Part shown: positions 11,401 through 18,254 of the stretch, in pieces
How the letters are laid out: each line of letters opens with the position of its first letter
Numbering within the stretch: the stretch's first letter is position 1
Source: Photobacterium profundum SS9
GTDB lineage: Bacteria > Pseudomonadota > Gammaproteobacteria > Enterobacterales > Vibrionaceae
Assembly (NCBI RefSeq): GCF_000196255.1
Contig: NC_006371.1
Coordinates: 696,332 to 760,331 of the forward strand
DNA: 64,000 nucleotides
Direction of reading: 5' to 3'
The notes under the pieces: generated by a model
What the model was told of the DNA's origin: nothing
Database searches by the model: none
The model's input: only the letters and a program-made list of their open reading frames with translations
Translations under genes and position numbers: made by a program

Positions 11401-12177
11401 GGTATTGCGACTAATGTCGCGACCGACACCATCATGGATTTCGAAGTGGGTATCGATAAAATTGATTTAACAGACGCTTTCAGTGCGTATGATTCAATGT
11501 CACTGACTGATTTGAGCAGTTACATCAAACTGACAGGTAATGGTGCGGATTCAACTCTTGAAATTTACGATATTCAAGGCGACTTAGTTCAGAATATCGT
11601 GATTAATGGTGTATCGGAAACAGCCTTGCTAGGAAATGACCCTACTGGTATGTCTGACGAAGATAAGATAAGCGCGTTACTAAATTGCGGACAGCTTGAT
11701 GTGGCTAACAACTTCGGTGATGCTGGGGATAATATCCTTGTTGCGGATAATAGCGGTGAGAACCTCTATGGTTTTGATGGTAACGATGTCTTAACGGGTG
11801 GTGCAGGAAATGACTTCTTGACTGGCGGTAACGGTAATAACCTGTTCACATGGGATGCTGCATTATCTAATGAAGATGTGATTACTGACTTCAAACTGGA
11901 TCAAGACCAACTCGATTTATCTCAAATATTGTCAGATGACGGTGATGATAAATTTGATATGAATGATCTACTTGGACATGTCACATCTGGTGATTTGACC
12001 GCGAGCTTTGATAACGACGGTAAAGTTAACTTATCTGTTACCAATAGCGACTCTGGGGATACACAAAGTATCGTACTTGAAAATATCGACTCTGCGAGTC
12101 TTGGCGATGTTAGCCAGGCGGATATTCTGAATCAATTATTTAGCCACGATGCTTTCAAGGTCGATCCTAACCTTTGA
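1..12177 (+). CDS. Giant RTX/T1SS-143 repeat adhesin (3' part, cut by window edge)
   Basis: The frame is open from base 1, so the true start lies upstream; about 4058 residues are visible. By family this is a calcium-binding cell-surface or secreted adhesin exported by a type I (ABC) system, acting in attachment or biofilm formation. Three zones can be read. Up to about 5480 there are six units of roughly 300 residues. Each is two T1SS-143-type domains with ELTSGG, PLDH and DTDGDDL motifs. From about 5480 to 9990 there are Ig-like repeats with PEDFSG signatures. From about 9990 to 11160 there are cadherin-like repeats beginning NDAPVN. The C-terminus has RTX nonapeptides (GGDGNDILI, GGAGDDILW) and two successive type I targeting domains with DxIxDF and DLS motifs. 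No transporter genes are visible downstream; they may lie upstream. The product is strongly acidic, Asp/Thr/Gly-rich and free of stops, so it looks functional. Confidence 0.93.
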   Translation, partial: TAGDGVNPNDTDTSYPASQSGSFVIKAGEDSLVSGSVKIDPALQSDLITELQNELTSGGETLTFDVDGNGNLVGKLPNGDVAVTVILSGEQQGQDVKVTVTIEQNVPLDHNGSDGTGYITSASDVIHINVPVQATDTDGDDLDTPANVDITITDGANPSFGADSGVTINESTDKGNAIEGQIPLNVGSDEIATIVFQANQPELADLTSNGLPTTYAVTGSTITVYDSANKPVMTVTIDTDGSYKVTVTGPVEQNGASDSINIDLGVTATDKDGDTTNGSMDITITDGDDAAGGYSGTIELTEGDLDTDGNGVGGTDTSYPATKSGDFELTAGEDRLVPDSVEVDPAQVNALMVELAAELTSGGQALTFSLNADGDIVGRLNGQVALTVELSAAQNGQDLTVTVDITQNVPLDHKNTGNTAGYITSENDEIHINVPVQAKDTDGDDLTTAATVGIIIKDGDDPSFGTDAGTIVNETLNKGVPVEGQLNLDVGSDAIATLVFAQTQSDLEDLTSNGSPTTYDVTENTITLYDSNEKPIMVFTVDTDGKYTVTVTGPIDQDASLSTDLNLGVTATDKDGDSASGSMNVSITDGVNASGGETASVEITEPDLSPNGYPVSAETDITLNAGEDRLDVTTVGIDATQQAALISELEAELTSGGETLAFTLENGVLVGKLPNGAIAVSVTVTAVQAGQDVTVTVKVDQLLPLDHNASGNSTGYVSENGDSIAINIPLQGKDTDGDSLDNPAVVTVTIKDGQLPSFGVDTGISLNEETQEGLVISGSIAVDTGSDAIASIEFDDANMQSGFNGVTSNGHATTVEVSGNVLLLKDSDGKTVLEVTINNDGSYTAKITGELDQDINNLLNLPIKVTVTDGDGDTASGTINIEVADGSDATGGESLAMTAVEGDLETSTGGTTYPKTTSDSFMVTAGEDRLDPTTVNVDPVKVAALITELESELTSGGENLVFLLSADGSTLVGTTTPGGDVAVTITLSGTQVGDDINVNVEFKQHLPLDHNNPTDADGFVKTNGDDITISVPVQAKDTDGDDLDTAAKVDITIQDGADPVFGLDGGTTITETENSQTVSGAIDLDIGSDAIDKVEFDAVQASLVSLTTNGQATTYTVNGNVITVTIDGGINNGAPVLTITMNKDGTYTVKQDEPLDQDNTQGDDIGLTLGVVATDKDGDVSNSGQVIITIKDGQDATGENVTANLTVVEGDLENPATGKAYPSTGSGSFTVEAVNDNLVSNTMRVEADVQTDLLAELNGMTSNGAPLTFTLTVDANGVITITGMTQTGSTEILEITLTPTQLANGDVSVAMAIEQSGPLDHTNGSGTYVNVGDDAITVDIPVQMTDSDGDDLEKPVNVNVTITDGDDPKFGADSIVNLEEGDDGVVSGTGQIDVDTGSDDVVKVYFDDTQSSLNGLTSNGEATTYTVSADGSMIIVTLVSDPNVVVMEATVDIDGNYTVDQKQPIDQVDDKAGDNENIVLDVLADDKDGDTSAPGHINVVVIDGTNAGGGQTDAITITEGDLTPEGTESPYPVTGSTTINIPAGVDRLDPNSAEIDSNTLTGLITELQNELTAGGQPITFTYNTNTSTLTGMAAGVVVMTVVVDAVQAANDHDVDITITITQNQPLDHQGGNAGGMVSTDGDKITIDVPVQVADTDGDKLDTGISVDVTINDGTDPVITKVENLNVEESDINGNKNQGIHTGSTPSGKNGKSESDSGQITVDSGSDEVVDFKVDVDAFNANNTITSAGNSVSLIDAGNGLYQGMANGNVVFEFQLNADGSYEFEIKGPIDHSIQGKDSITIDIPVYAVDQDGDTSENVDMSVDVLDDIPSVKDKNITITEGDNSDKVDVLNGKGEGADGAKVTSVIIDGVEHTVSGNRFNNNAFKVYDDSTPKQELGTVYIKANGQVKFEANPDLDHDIEKIIETITVNVTDGDGDTASGEVKITINDKDATLTTHNSEGKEDNNSHSDMFDSDYHGIAINMDINVGDSDRGESVGTVTITLAGEMHGDFMWNGVVITPNADGSITLPIGAFTDSNNDGIFTIDGVTFMPDEDFSTIKGDLNFNVSAEVVNTDGSKHPGMNGSFIVHVDGVADIPTWDNSNTTYHYEVTEDTDNVDLNLTAVLQDDDGANTSSEELYYFITIKEGQGTLVGTGLVETSPNSGIYKVVAADIGSVQVDPANNFSGDIKLDVWAQSQEKDNGDTADSEVKEIIINVNPDADNATLKVKRVESDEDEKIDLKHHITFTSLDDNLDTSESLFLRISGLPTAAVLLVGGHALTAVNGVYEIPYEDLDTLQLKPTPESNVDFMIKVEGVIKDTATVTNPDGTTTTDVVNEFVTGEQTIEVDLTGVADAPDFDFNNSSWTELTDGRTGLETTIDEDGSAVFDFSVISGEHALAPTDNSETLSLVISNIPEGVKIFDAKGHEQALVYVGTDVNGNPKYEVNLSTLHGITITPPLNSTKDIDLNVRLVVTENDGDSEAFDGNLVIHVEPVVDATDYSKNSNGQEDSYVNLNWQPDLTDSKEVITGLVIKDLPADYDLYIGNTLITSGGGDITLTPAQVAQITSGGQSLRVKGPEDSDVDLTLKTEVTVTEMDVDSAATDVKNIEGTLNVNINAVVEDDGRLAIVDNNGDVTNKITSDANGVIDININTTGDQTFTNGLSFIEDDLSSTEVIEKVIITLVDADGNAITDQDIMDQFLVMGGINNGDGSWTVPQSELGNLQIIATESQTSTVYIHISAEIRDLGDNNEGDSSNGVRKDIDTVIELDFNGTTGGDQEAGNIDVQPDIVITGTEDNHLNFGNQLDAFISVSIAGSHHENDVFTLVIDASTLPNGVSITGAEYNYETGEYVLKVPVDSEGHVDLSAVGIKLPEDFAGDFELDVKYVTTDTVSGDVKEVTDIIPVQVNPVVDIPGNSQTGNHTPEVEISVVKTDGLDGNKQPISDGSADHDYTGIAYEDGDITLDLSVVLADRSTSLNEGLETVTSVTLTVDLTKGFFVAADGSLVSEITLPASELSNIQFRPVEDFSGSVSVGVKVDITDTAHFDQTGGSATDTGSYTTDVSFEVVAVNDAVNWTGTDKVVVGQEDAGGVSLAGIGGTIVDVDGSEQILSIKLTGVPEGFIIEGAVNNSNGEWSISLPSGQTTFNLDNIKVIPPEDFSGEVELNVVVYSKEDSLTEVAENSTSITIDVQPVADRVDTDVETKASGTENDTAGIDLILNIEAFDDQNSYDGSALNVKENGPEGLQITLTNVPESSSIALPDGVAGTATNMGGGVWIVTVESSDLDKLIFHPGDANTANSANWDGNIEVDIRAVDNGVVAEDSIAVDEIIHVDVEAENDAPVNVFPSNLIADEDVPLLINNLKVTDVDANETANSEMTVTLNVGDGTLNVPDSFDWAALGLQVTGEESDTLIISGSLDGINALLASGVEYTGDTNFNGDDTLTMTTNDQANSGTGPAEGLTDSDSITITVNPVNDAPVNTVPNAVTAEEDGSTVITGMQISDVDFGEAGTTGSMSVTLNVAHGILSVDIPVGSSVVVASQGTDTVVITGSMDDINALLNNGVTYEGDDNYSGADELTMTTHDGGNVGSGTDDTAISKVPVTVTPKADAPTLSLDNSFIQTAAIRGSLGTMIPLLGLIAVLTDTDGSETLSIMIKNLAGADLVNSNGDVIAGNQGNGTWIITKEDLADLNVIGLPEGGNNLKVVAVSEETDGSKAESATVDINVVVDNLANTGNQIGGSSSSDAANLVIDSSAEATLLGGDGNDILIGGAASDILVGGAGDDILWGGEQGGTGDGVEDIFKWQAGDFGIATNVATDTIMDFEVGIDKIDLTDAFSAYDSMSLTDLSSYIKLTGNGADSTLEIYDIQGDLVQNIVINGVSETALLGNDPTGMSDEDKISALLNCGQLDVANNFGDAGDNILVADNSGENLYGFDGNDVLTGGAGNDFLTGGNGNNLFTWDAALSNEDVITDFKLDQDQLDLSQILSDDGDDKFDMNDLLGHVTSGDLTASFDNDGKVNLSVTNSDSGDTQSIVLENIDSASLGDVSQADILNQLFSHDAFKVDPNL
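11251..11844 (+). other. RTX nonapeptide blocks and duplicated type I targeting domain
   Basis: A first glycine/aspartate nonapeptide block lies at 11251-11346 and is followed by a targeting domain with TIMDFEVGIDKIDLTD. A second block at 11758-11844 (GNDVLTGGAGNDFLTGG) is followed by another targeting domain with VITDFKLDQDQLDLSQ. Nonapeptides of this kind bind Ca2+ and fold the protein outside the cell; the extreme C-terminus carries the uncleaved type I signal. Having two consecutive targeting units suggests duplication of the export end. Confidence 0.75.
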
Positions 12178-12195
12178 TCCAACGCGCATAATGAC

Positions 12196-12227
12196 AAAAA
12201 GCCAACCAATTTACGGTTGGCTTTTTT
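12196..12227 (+). terminator. Rho-independent terminator of the RTX adhesin gene
   Basis: An AAGCCAACC / GGTTGGCTT stem with a 7-base loop is followed by a run of six T. It lies 19 bases past the adhesin stop codon. Confidence 0.85.
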
Positions 12228-12442
12228 AGGTTTAACTATCAGAAAAATGTGGGTAATTATGTGTTTTCGAGAAGAAAACAAAGCAGCCTTCCTTATTTCA
12301 TGCTGAATAAACATGCTAATTGCGAGTAGGTCACCTTCCACTATAGAACCGAGTAGTAATTTGTTTGGTACTTGTCACAAATGTAAATACTTTGTTATGT
12401 TGTGTGCTATGTTTTTAGCGGTAACCAGAACATGGAATGTAT

Positions 12443-13777
12443 ATGAAAGCACGTGAAGCGAATTTTGATGGGTTGGTAGGTCCTACACATAACTACAGTG
12501 GTTTATCTTTTGGTAATGTCGCATCTGAAAAGAATCAGGCAAACCAATCCAACCCCAAGCAAGCTGCCAAGCAAGGGTTAGCGAAAATGAAAGCACTGGC
12601 TGATATGGGCTTAGTGCAGGGTATTTTAGCTCCTCAAGAACGTCCAGATGTTCACACACTACGCCGACTTGGTTTTATGGGTAGCGATGCTAATGTTATT
12701 GAACAAGCAGCTAAGCAAGCGCCTAAAGTGCTGGCTGCATGTTGTTCGGCTTCAAGTATGTGGACAGCGAATGCGGCAACCGTATCCCCTTCAGCAGATA
12801 CCGCTGATGGTAAAGTACATTTTACCCCCGCAAATTTAACAAACAAATTTCATCGCTCTATTGAACATGAAACAACAGGTCGCATTCTTCAGGCTACGTT
12901 TGCTGATAAAAATCACTTTGCTCATCATTCTGCGTTACCTGCTGTAGAGCATTTTGGTGACGAGGGTGCTGCAAACCATACGCGTTTTTGCCATCAATAT
13001 GATGAGCATGGTGTCGAGTTTTTTGTTTACGGTCGTCATGCTTTTGATAGCCGATATCCAGCCCCGAAAAAATACCCTGCACGTCATACTTTTGAGGCAT
13101 GCGAAGCTGTGGTGCGTCTCCATCAATTAACTAGCGATAAAGTGGTGATAGCGCAGCAAAATCCAGACGTTATTGATCAAGGGGTGTTTCATAATGACGT
13201 TATCGCAGTAGGTAATAAGAACGTTCTGTTTTGTCATGAACAAGCTTTTTTGAATCAACAAGCCGTGTATAAAGAGTTAACCGCAAAAGTGGGAGGAAAC
13301 TTTAAGATTATTGAAGTGCCTACCAGTGCAATAACTATTGAAGATGCTGTAACCAGCTACTTGTTTAACTCTCAACTCATTGAAATGCCAAATGGTGAAA
13401 CATTATTAATATTGCCTGAAGAATGTCGTAATAATGAGCGTGTTTGGGCACATGTACAAACGATCATTAATGCTAAGCAAGGTATTGATAAAGTACAAAT
13501 ATTTGACCTAAAGCAAAGTATGGCAAACGGGGGGGGGCCGGCATGTTTACGTTTACGTGTTGTTCTTAATGAACAAGAACTTCAAGCCGTCAATCAGTCT
13601 ACGTTAATGAATGATACGCTATTTAATCGCTTAAATACGTGGGTAGATAGCCATTATCGCGACACGGTAACAGATGCAGATCTTGCTGACCCACAGCTAG
13701 TTGTTGAATCTCGTGCCGCACTTGATGCGCTAACTCAAATTTTAGATTTAGGCTCGGTTTACGCGTTCCAACGATAA
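12443..13777 (+). CDS. astB: N-succinylarginine dihydrolase
   Basis: This enzyme hydrolyses N2-succinylarginine to succinylornithine, CO2 and two NH3, the second step of the ammonia-producing arginine succinyltransferase pathway in the cytosol. The N-terminus ([20 protein letters not shown]) matches the AstB hallmark, and the catalytic cysteine motif [12 protein letters not shown] lies near residue 360. The length of about 444 residues is normal. I chose ATG 12443 because GGA lies 6 bases upstream; ATG 12437, two codons earlier, would have the GGA touching it. No astA, astC, astD or astE lies beside it. In related bacteria astB is often separate, so an isolated gene is plausible. It is flanked by two strong terminators and is therefore probably monocistronic. 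Confidence 0.96.
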   Translation: MKAREANFDGLVGPTHNYSGLSFGNVASEKNQANQSNPKQAAKQGLAKMKALADMGLVQGILAPQERPDVHTLRRLGFMGSDANVIEQAAKQAPKVLAACCSASSMWTANAATVSPSADTADGKVHFTPANLTNKFHRSIEHETTGRILQATFADKNHFAHHSALPAVEHFGDEGAANHTRFCHQYDEHGVEFFVYGRHAFDSRYPAPKKYPARHTFEACEAVVRLHQLTSDKVVIAQQNPDVIDQGVFHNDVIAVGNKNVLFCHEQAFLNQQAVYKELTAKVGGNFKIIEVPTSAITIEDAVTSYLFNSQLIEMPNGETLLILPEECRNNERVWAHVQTIINAKQGIDKVQIFDLKQSMANGGGPACLRLRVVLNEQELQAVNQSTLMNDTLFNRLNTWVDSHYRDTVTDADLADPQLVVESRAALDALTQILDLGSVYAFQR

Positions 13778-13804
13778 TCATTCTGAATTGACCAACTAAT
13801 TATT

Positions 13805-13838
13805 AAAAAGCAGAAAGAATCACTTTTCTGCTTTTTTT
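13805..13838 (+). terminator. Rho-independent terminator of astB
   Basis: The stem AAAAAGCAGAAA / TTTTCTGCTTTTT encloses a short loop and runs into a T tract, about 30 bases after the astB stop. Confidence 0.85.
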
Positions 13839-14184
13839 ATGCTCTATAGCAATAAATAAAATGAAAGACAGCTAATGCTTTTGTAAGCTGAGTGGATATG
13901 AATGTAAAATTATACCTTTGCTGTTGCTCGTTCCTATTTCAAATCAAGCTAGAGAATTTAATACTGATTTTTCACAATGATTAAATACTTTTTTCTTATT
14001 ATTAAGTCACTGCTTTTTCTGGTTTGTGCATGTATTAATGACGTGTTGAAGAATGCTTTGCAATTTGAAATAAACAATAATTAAGACTAACATGATTTTT
14101 TCAACGTCATGTAATTTAAGTTGTTTTTTTTGGCATGTTATGTGGATAGTCCCCTTCCAAGTATTAAAAAAAGAGTGAAAGATA
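13839..14184. other. AT-rich intergenic stretch, no gene seen
   Basis: No credible reading frame is visible on either strand. The stretch should hold the promoter of the lipoprotein/LruC pair. A purine-rich AAGAGTGAAAG lies just before ATG 14185 and can serve as ribosome binding site. I see no operator that I can name. Confidence 0.5.
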
Positions 14185-14562
14185 ATGCGCTACTTTTATA
14201 TTTTATTTATTGCATCTTTTATAGTTGGGTGTGGGGAAAGTGATGATAACAATAATACGAATATGGCTGAAGAACTAGCTAGTTCATTACTGAGTGAGCA
14301 ATTTGCCCCAGGCAATGGTCAATTTTCTAATTTCGAAAATAAGCCGTTTAGTGTAGATCCTCAATTGTTTAATTTCGACGGAAATAATGTATACCTTAAA
14401 GTTTACGACACGGATGGAAACGTCTTTTATTTGGGGAGAATAAATAAAGATGCCCTTTTCTCTATTGAATTAGTCTTACCAAATAATGACTCTATCGTCG
14501 CTTATGACATTTTTACTGATTCTGCTAATGATCTGTCTATAAGTGGAGATTTTGTATTATGA
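14185..14562 (+). CDS. Small putative lipoprotein, partner of the LruC-domain protein
   Basis: The 125-residue product starts with a hydrophobic signal ending in a lipobox (FIVGC at residues 12-16), so it should be lipidated at Cys16 and envelope-anchored. The mature part begins with an acidic, Asn-rich linker (GESDDNNNTN). It goes on with a small beta-rich domain containing YLKVYDTDGNVFYLG. I do not recognise a named family. The stop overlaps the start of the next gene by four bases (ATGA), which implies translational coupling and a joint role at the cell surface. The call of lipoprotein is firm; the function is unknown. Confidence 0.75.
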   Translation: MRYFYILFIASFIVGCGESDDNNNTNMAEELASSLLSEQFAPGNGQFSNFENKPFSVDPQLFNFDGNNVYLKVYDTDGNVFYLGRINKDALFSIELVLPNNDSIVAYDIFTDSANDLSISGDFVL

Positions 14563-16046
14563 GATTCATACTGTTAACTGCTCTGATATTGTTACTAACT
14601 GTTTCCACTCATACATTTGCTGAAAGTGTTTCGGTGAAATTAAAAGACACGATTAAACAAGGTAGCGGAACGATTGATGTGTTTCGTGCACAAACACAAA
14701 ATAAGAACCCTACGGCGGCAGAATTAGAAGCTTTTCGTATCAATAATGGTGGGAAACTAGTGTTTGCTGTTGATGTGAATGAAGCTGCAAATGGAACAGA
14801 AAAAGCATCGAGCCAAGGGATCGCAATAGAAAGCGCTTCTATTACGGTAGTCAGTGGAGGAGTTACAACTACGTTCTCTGATTTTTCAACGCCGACGCGG
14901 TCTATGTTAGCTAAAACGGGAACTACTGAAAGAACGGGGTATTACACGATTATAGGTGAAACTGGTTCTTCAAGAGTGACACCGAATGCTAACAGTGATG
15001 TTAATGGCTCTTCATTTGATGAAGTGTTAATCATAACCGTCGATCAAGATTTAAGTTCGGCTACGGCTGTTACGTTAAATGTCACATTATTAGATACTAA
15101 TATTTCATTGGGGGATCCAGAAGCGTTCTATGACTTTTCTGGGGGCTTTGAAGATGTGGCATTGATCAGTGATGAAGATAATGCTGTTTTAACCGGGCTC
15201 GGAGCGGGGCAGGCAGAAGCGCCCTTGGTGATAACACAAGGGCAAGTATTGAACCCCATTGATGCATGGGTGTATTACCCATCTTCAACAGAGTACTTCT
15301 TGGCTGCGTATGAAGATCTGTATCCAGTAAAAGGGGACTATGATTTCAATGACTTAGTCATAGGGTACCGTATTGGCTTTGGTATGAATAATGACCAAGT
15401 TACGTCTATGTTGGTGTATGGGTATATTATTGCGCGAGGTTCTAGCTATAACCATGATTGGTATCTTCACCTTGCGTACCCTGACGGTACAAGTGGTAGT
15501 GGTACACTTAACTTGTTTAAACCGGGTTCTACCGAACAAGAAGAAGGCTACCCGATAGCCATTACGCAATTGAATGATTTTGATCAGAAAATACTGATTA
15601 GTTCAAAAGTTCTGATGACACAAGTGGGATCTGAAATGGTGAACACCTTGACAGATAAACCCTTAGTACAAGGACACAAGTTCAGTATTTCAATGGACTA
15701 TGATGCCTTGATTGATATATCTCAGCTTGACACCGCACCGTATGACCCTTATTTATATGTTAAAAATTCAGGGTATGAAATACATCTGCCGAACAAACCT
15801 GCTCGCTTAGGTATCTCCGTTAATAACAGTGAAACTGGAGCGGGATTTAAAGATAGTAGTGGATATCCGTTCGTTATTATCATTCCCGATGATTGGGAAC
15901 CACCATTAGAGAATACCGATTTAGGAGAAGCTTATACCGATTTTCTTAATCATGTTGCCAGCTCTGACAATACGTTTTCATCGTGGTACTTGGCACCACA
16001 AGGTAGCAAGGTGAAAGGGATAGGACGGGGGCATTGGAAGTGGTAA
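14559..16046 (+). CDS. LruC-domain exported protein (DUF4842-type)
   Basis: The 495-residue product has a cleavable signal peptide (residues 1 to about 21, ending HTFAES). The C-terminal half carries the LruC-domain hallmark YPVKGDYDFNDLVIGYRI near residues 257-274, followed by beta-rich sequence. The N-terminal half (about 25-210) is beta-rich with Thr/Ser, like a cell-surface stalk. LruC-domain proteins are exported proteins of unknown biochemical role, often found beside adhesins or lipoproteins. It overlaps the upstream lipoprotein gene by four bases, so the two form an operon. No sortase or RTX signal is visible. Family assignment is good; function is not established. Confidence 0.8.
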   Translation: MRFILLTALILLLTVSTHTFAESVSVKLKDTIKQGSGTIDVFRAQTQNKNPTAAELEAFRINNGGKLVFAVDVNEAANGTEKASSQGIAIESASITVVSGGVTTTFSDFSTPTRSMLAKTGTTERTGYYTIIGETGSSRVTPNANSDVNGSSFDEVLIITVDQDLSSATAVTLNVTLLDTNISLGDPEAFYDFSGGFEDVALISDEDNAVLTGLGAGQAEAPLVITQGQVLNPIDAWVYYPSSTEYFLAAYEDLYPVKGDYDFNDLVIGYRIGFGMNNDQVTSMLVYGYIIARGSSYNHDWYLHLAYPDGTSGSGTLNLFKPGSTEQEEGYPIAITQLNDFDQKILISSKVLMTQVGSEMVNTLTDKPLVQGHKFSISMDYDALIDISQLDTAPYDPYLYVKNSGYEIHLPNKPARLGISVNNSETGAGFKDSSGYPFVIIIPDDWEPPLENTDLGEAYTDFLNHVASSDNTFSSWYLAPQGSKVKGIGRGHWKW

Positions 16047-16082
16047 CCGATTAAATATCTCTTGCTGGGATAATAACGACTG

Positions 16083-16118
16083 AGCAAAGCTTACCATTAT
16101 TCAGTGTTAAGCTTTGCT
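16083..16118. terminator. Hairpin after the LruC-domain gene, possible terminator
   Basis: Perfect 11-base arms AGCAAAGCTTA (16083-16093) and TAAGCTTTGCT (16108-16118) lie 37 bases after the stop. There is no strong T run on the plus side, so termination is likely but not certain. Confidence 0.55.
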
Positions 16119-16122
16119 TGCG

Positions 16123-16311
16123 TTAAGAGTTAACCTCGCTAACATCCATCTGTATGGTTGAAACTTCATGAAAGGTTATTTCCTCACCATTTTCACTTAA
16201 AATATAGTACGCCAAGCAATTGTCTTTAACCTTTCTACCGCGTGGAAAAAAGAATATGGCATAGCCAGATTTTTTAGTAATACGCTTCTCGTTTGAGACC
16301 TCTAAATAATT
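16123..16311 (-). pseudogene. Orphan reading frame without a start codon (gene remnant?)
   Basis: A 62-codon open frame on the minus strand reads plausible protein (for example SGYAIFFFPRGRKVKD and NGEEITFHEVSTI) and ends at TAA 16125-16123. It has no ATG, GTG or TTG near its 5' end, and a stop sits at 16314-16312. It therefore looks like the C-terminal remnant of a gene whose 5' part is lost. I cannot name the family. The frame could also be chance. Confidence 0.3.
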
Positions 16312-16462
16312 TTAAATATTTACAGCTATTCGTGTTGATTGAAGTGCGTGTCATTACAATAGGCTGGTGGTATAAGTATTTAATGCACAAAGAAAGTTTC
16401 ATATTGAAATATTGATGTTTGCTTGTGAATCACATAGGTAAACCGTTTAGGAGGGAAGTGCT

Positions 16463-17137
16463 ATGCACGATATTGTTACTGTTGCGGTTACCGTGTTTAT
16501 GGGGTTCTTTGCAATGATGAATCCGATTGCCAATACGGCAGTTTTTGTGGGTATGACAGGAGATTTCACTCCACAGCAACGCCGACAAACAGCAATTAAA
16601 GCACTAGTAGCTGCGTTTTGTATTATTGCTGCATTTTGTCTTTTGGGTAAGGGCATTTTTGAGATATTCGGGATTACATTACCAGCCTTACGATTAGCTG
16701 GCGGTATTCTAGTTTTCTTAGTGGGATATCACATGCTGCAAGGTAGCAGTTCTAAATTACACACCAATGAACAGGCAACCCCTGACAAGGGCGAGAAAGT
16801 ACAGCCAGCAGATATTGCCATTTCACCGCTTGCCTTACCTATTTTGGCTGGTCCCGGCACTATTGCTACAGCAATGAATTATTCTGCATCTGGCAGTATG
16901 CTGAACATTATTGTTACTATCGCTGCGTTTGCTATTTTGTGCCTTATTACATTCGTATGCTTTTTATATGGACCTAAATTGGTTGATATGATTGGTGAGA
17001 ACGGCATTAATATTACGACACGCTTGATGGGGTTGATCTTAACCGTTATAGGTATGCAAATGCTGATTCAAGGCGTGCATGATGCCTACTTGTTATTTGA
17101 TATCACGCCTATACCCGTGATCATTGAAAATGCTTGA
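16463..17137 (+). CDS. MarC family (UPF0056) integral membrane protein
   Basis: The 224-residue product is almost entirely membrane-embedded, with about six hydrophobic segments. The family hallmarks are visible: MNPIANTAVFVGMT near the first segment, LRLAGGILVFLVGYHML, SPLALPILAGPGTIAT, and the final GLILTVIGMQMLIQG. MarC/YchE/YhgN proteins are inner-membrane proteins once proposed as antibiotic or amino-acid transporters; their substrate is unsettled. A strong Shine-Dalgarno (GGAGGGAAG) precedes ATG 16463. It appears to stand alone: upstream is a gap of 400 bases and downstream is a transposase. Confidence 0.9.
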   Translation: MHDIVTVAVTVFMGFFAMMNPIANTAVFVGMTGDFTPQQRRQTAIKALVAAFCIIAAFCLLGKGIFEIFGITLPALRLAGGILVFLVGYHMLQGSSSKLHTNEQATPDKGEKVQPADIAISPLALPILAGPGTIATAMNYSASGSMLNIIVTIAAFAILCLITFVCFLYGPKLVDMIGENGINITTRLMGLILTVIGMQMLIQGVHDAYLLFDITPIPVIIENA

Positions 17138-17167
17138 ATTTTTGGGGCAAAGGATCATGATAGCCCG

Positions 17168-18163
17168 ATGATAAAGATCACTCTCACCGAAAAAGAAAAG
17201 AGCAGCTTAGAATCACGGCATAAAAAGTGCCGTGACAAGCGGGAGTGTGATCGTATCAAAGCCGTTTTACTATGTGACGAGGGCTGGTCATCGGCAATGA
17301 TTGCTCAAGCATTGCGTAAGCATGAAGCAACGATTGTTCGCCAACTTAATGACTTCATCCAAAAGGAAAAACTAGCTCCTGAAAGCGGTGGCTCTGATGG
17401 ATACTTAAATGCAGACGAAACACAGCAATTGACCCAGCATCTCTGTGATGTGACTTATCTGCATACCCACCAAATAACGGCTTACATTAAAGAGACCTTC
17501 TCAGTTGAATACAGTATCTCTGGCTTAAACAAGTGGTTACACCAGCATGGCTTTAGTTATAAAAAACCTAAAGGTGTCCCTCATAAATTTGATGCCGGAA
17601 AACAGGCTGAGTTCATCGAGGATTATGAGGAGCTCAAAGCATCACTAAATGACGATGAACCCCTGTTATTCATGGATGCAGTACATCCAACGCAAGCTAC
17701 CAAGATAACGGCTGGGTGGGTCAAAAAAGGCGTTGATAAGCCCATCGAAACAACGGGAAGCCGTACGCGACTGAATATAGTCGGTGCTATCCGCTTAGGG
17801 CACTTATCGGAAGCCATTGTCGACAAGTATAAGACAGTAAATGGTGAGTCGATTATTGCTTTTTTGAATCGAACGCGGGATTTCTATCGTGCAAGCGGTA
17901 CTATTCATCTAGTGCTTGATGGAGCTGGTTACCATCGTTCGTTTCAGGTTGTTGAAGAAGCGAAAAAACTCAACATCGAATTGCACTATCTTCCTCCTTA
18001 CAGTCCAAATCTTAACCCGATAGAGCGTCTCTGGAAGGTGATGAATAAGCATGCTCGAAATAGCCGATTTTTCACAGACACGCTCCCAGAAATTGCTGAC
18101 TCGTTAAGCAGTACGATCAATGACAACTTTCAAAAGTTGGAATCAGCGAAATCCGCATTTTGA
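17168..18163 (+). mobile_element. IS630-family transposase gene
   Basis: The 331-residue product has an N-terminal helix-turn-helix region (residues about 15-60, CDRIKAVLLCDEGWSSAMIAQAL), a winged-helix linker, and a DDE catalytic domain. The catalytic residues are visible: Asp in LLFMDAVHP, Asp in HLVLDGAGYH and Glu in LNPIERLWK. Length is normal for IS630, so the gene looks intact. I found no convincing terminal inverted repeats or TA duplication at either side. The element may have lost its ends or have very short repeats. It starts 30 bases after the marC-like stop, so it may have removed that gene's terminator. The recent MITEs in this window have different ends. Confidence 0.9.
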
Positions 18164-18225
18164 AGTAGAGTGGGTATAAATAGCACGGTTTATTATTTGA
18201 CTCACCTTAATCATAAACCGATGAA

Positions 18226-18247
18226 AACTGCCACTGATGTGGCAGTT
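18226..18247 (-). terminator. Terminator of the YaeR-like gene
   Basis: Perfect 9-base arms AACTGCCAC / GTGGCAGTT with a 4-base loop lie 8 bases past the stop of the minus-strand gene. Only a short T run follows on the minus strand. Confidence 0.65.
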
Positions 18248-18254
18248 CCTGTAT

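Noticed and set aside
1..12177. Tandem repeats as CRISPR-like array
   Set aside because: The repeats are long coding domains of about 0.9 kb with diverged sequence, not short repeats with spacers.
17150..18180. Terminal inverted repeats for the IS630 element
   Set aside because: I compared the flanks of the transposase gene and found no convincing pair; none is claimed.
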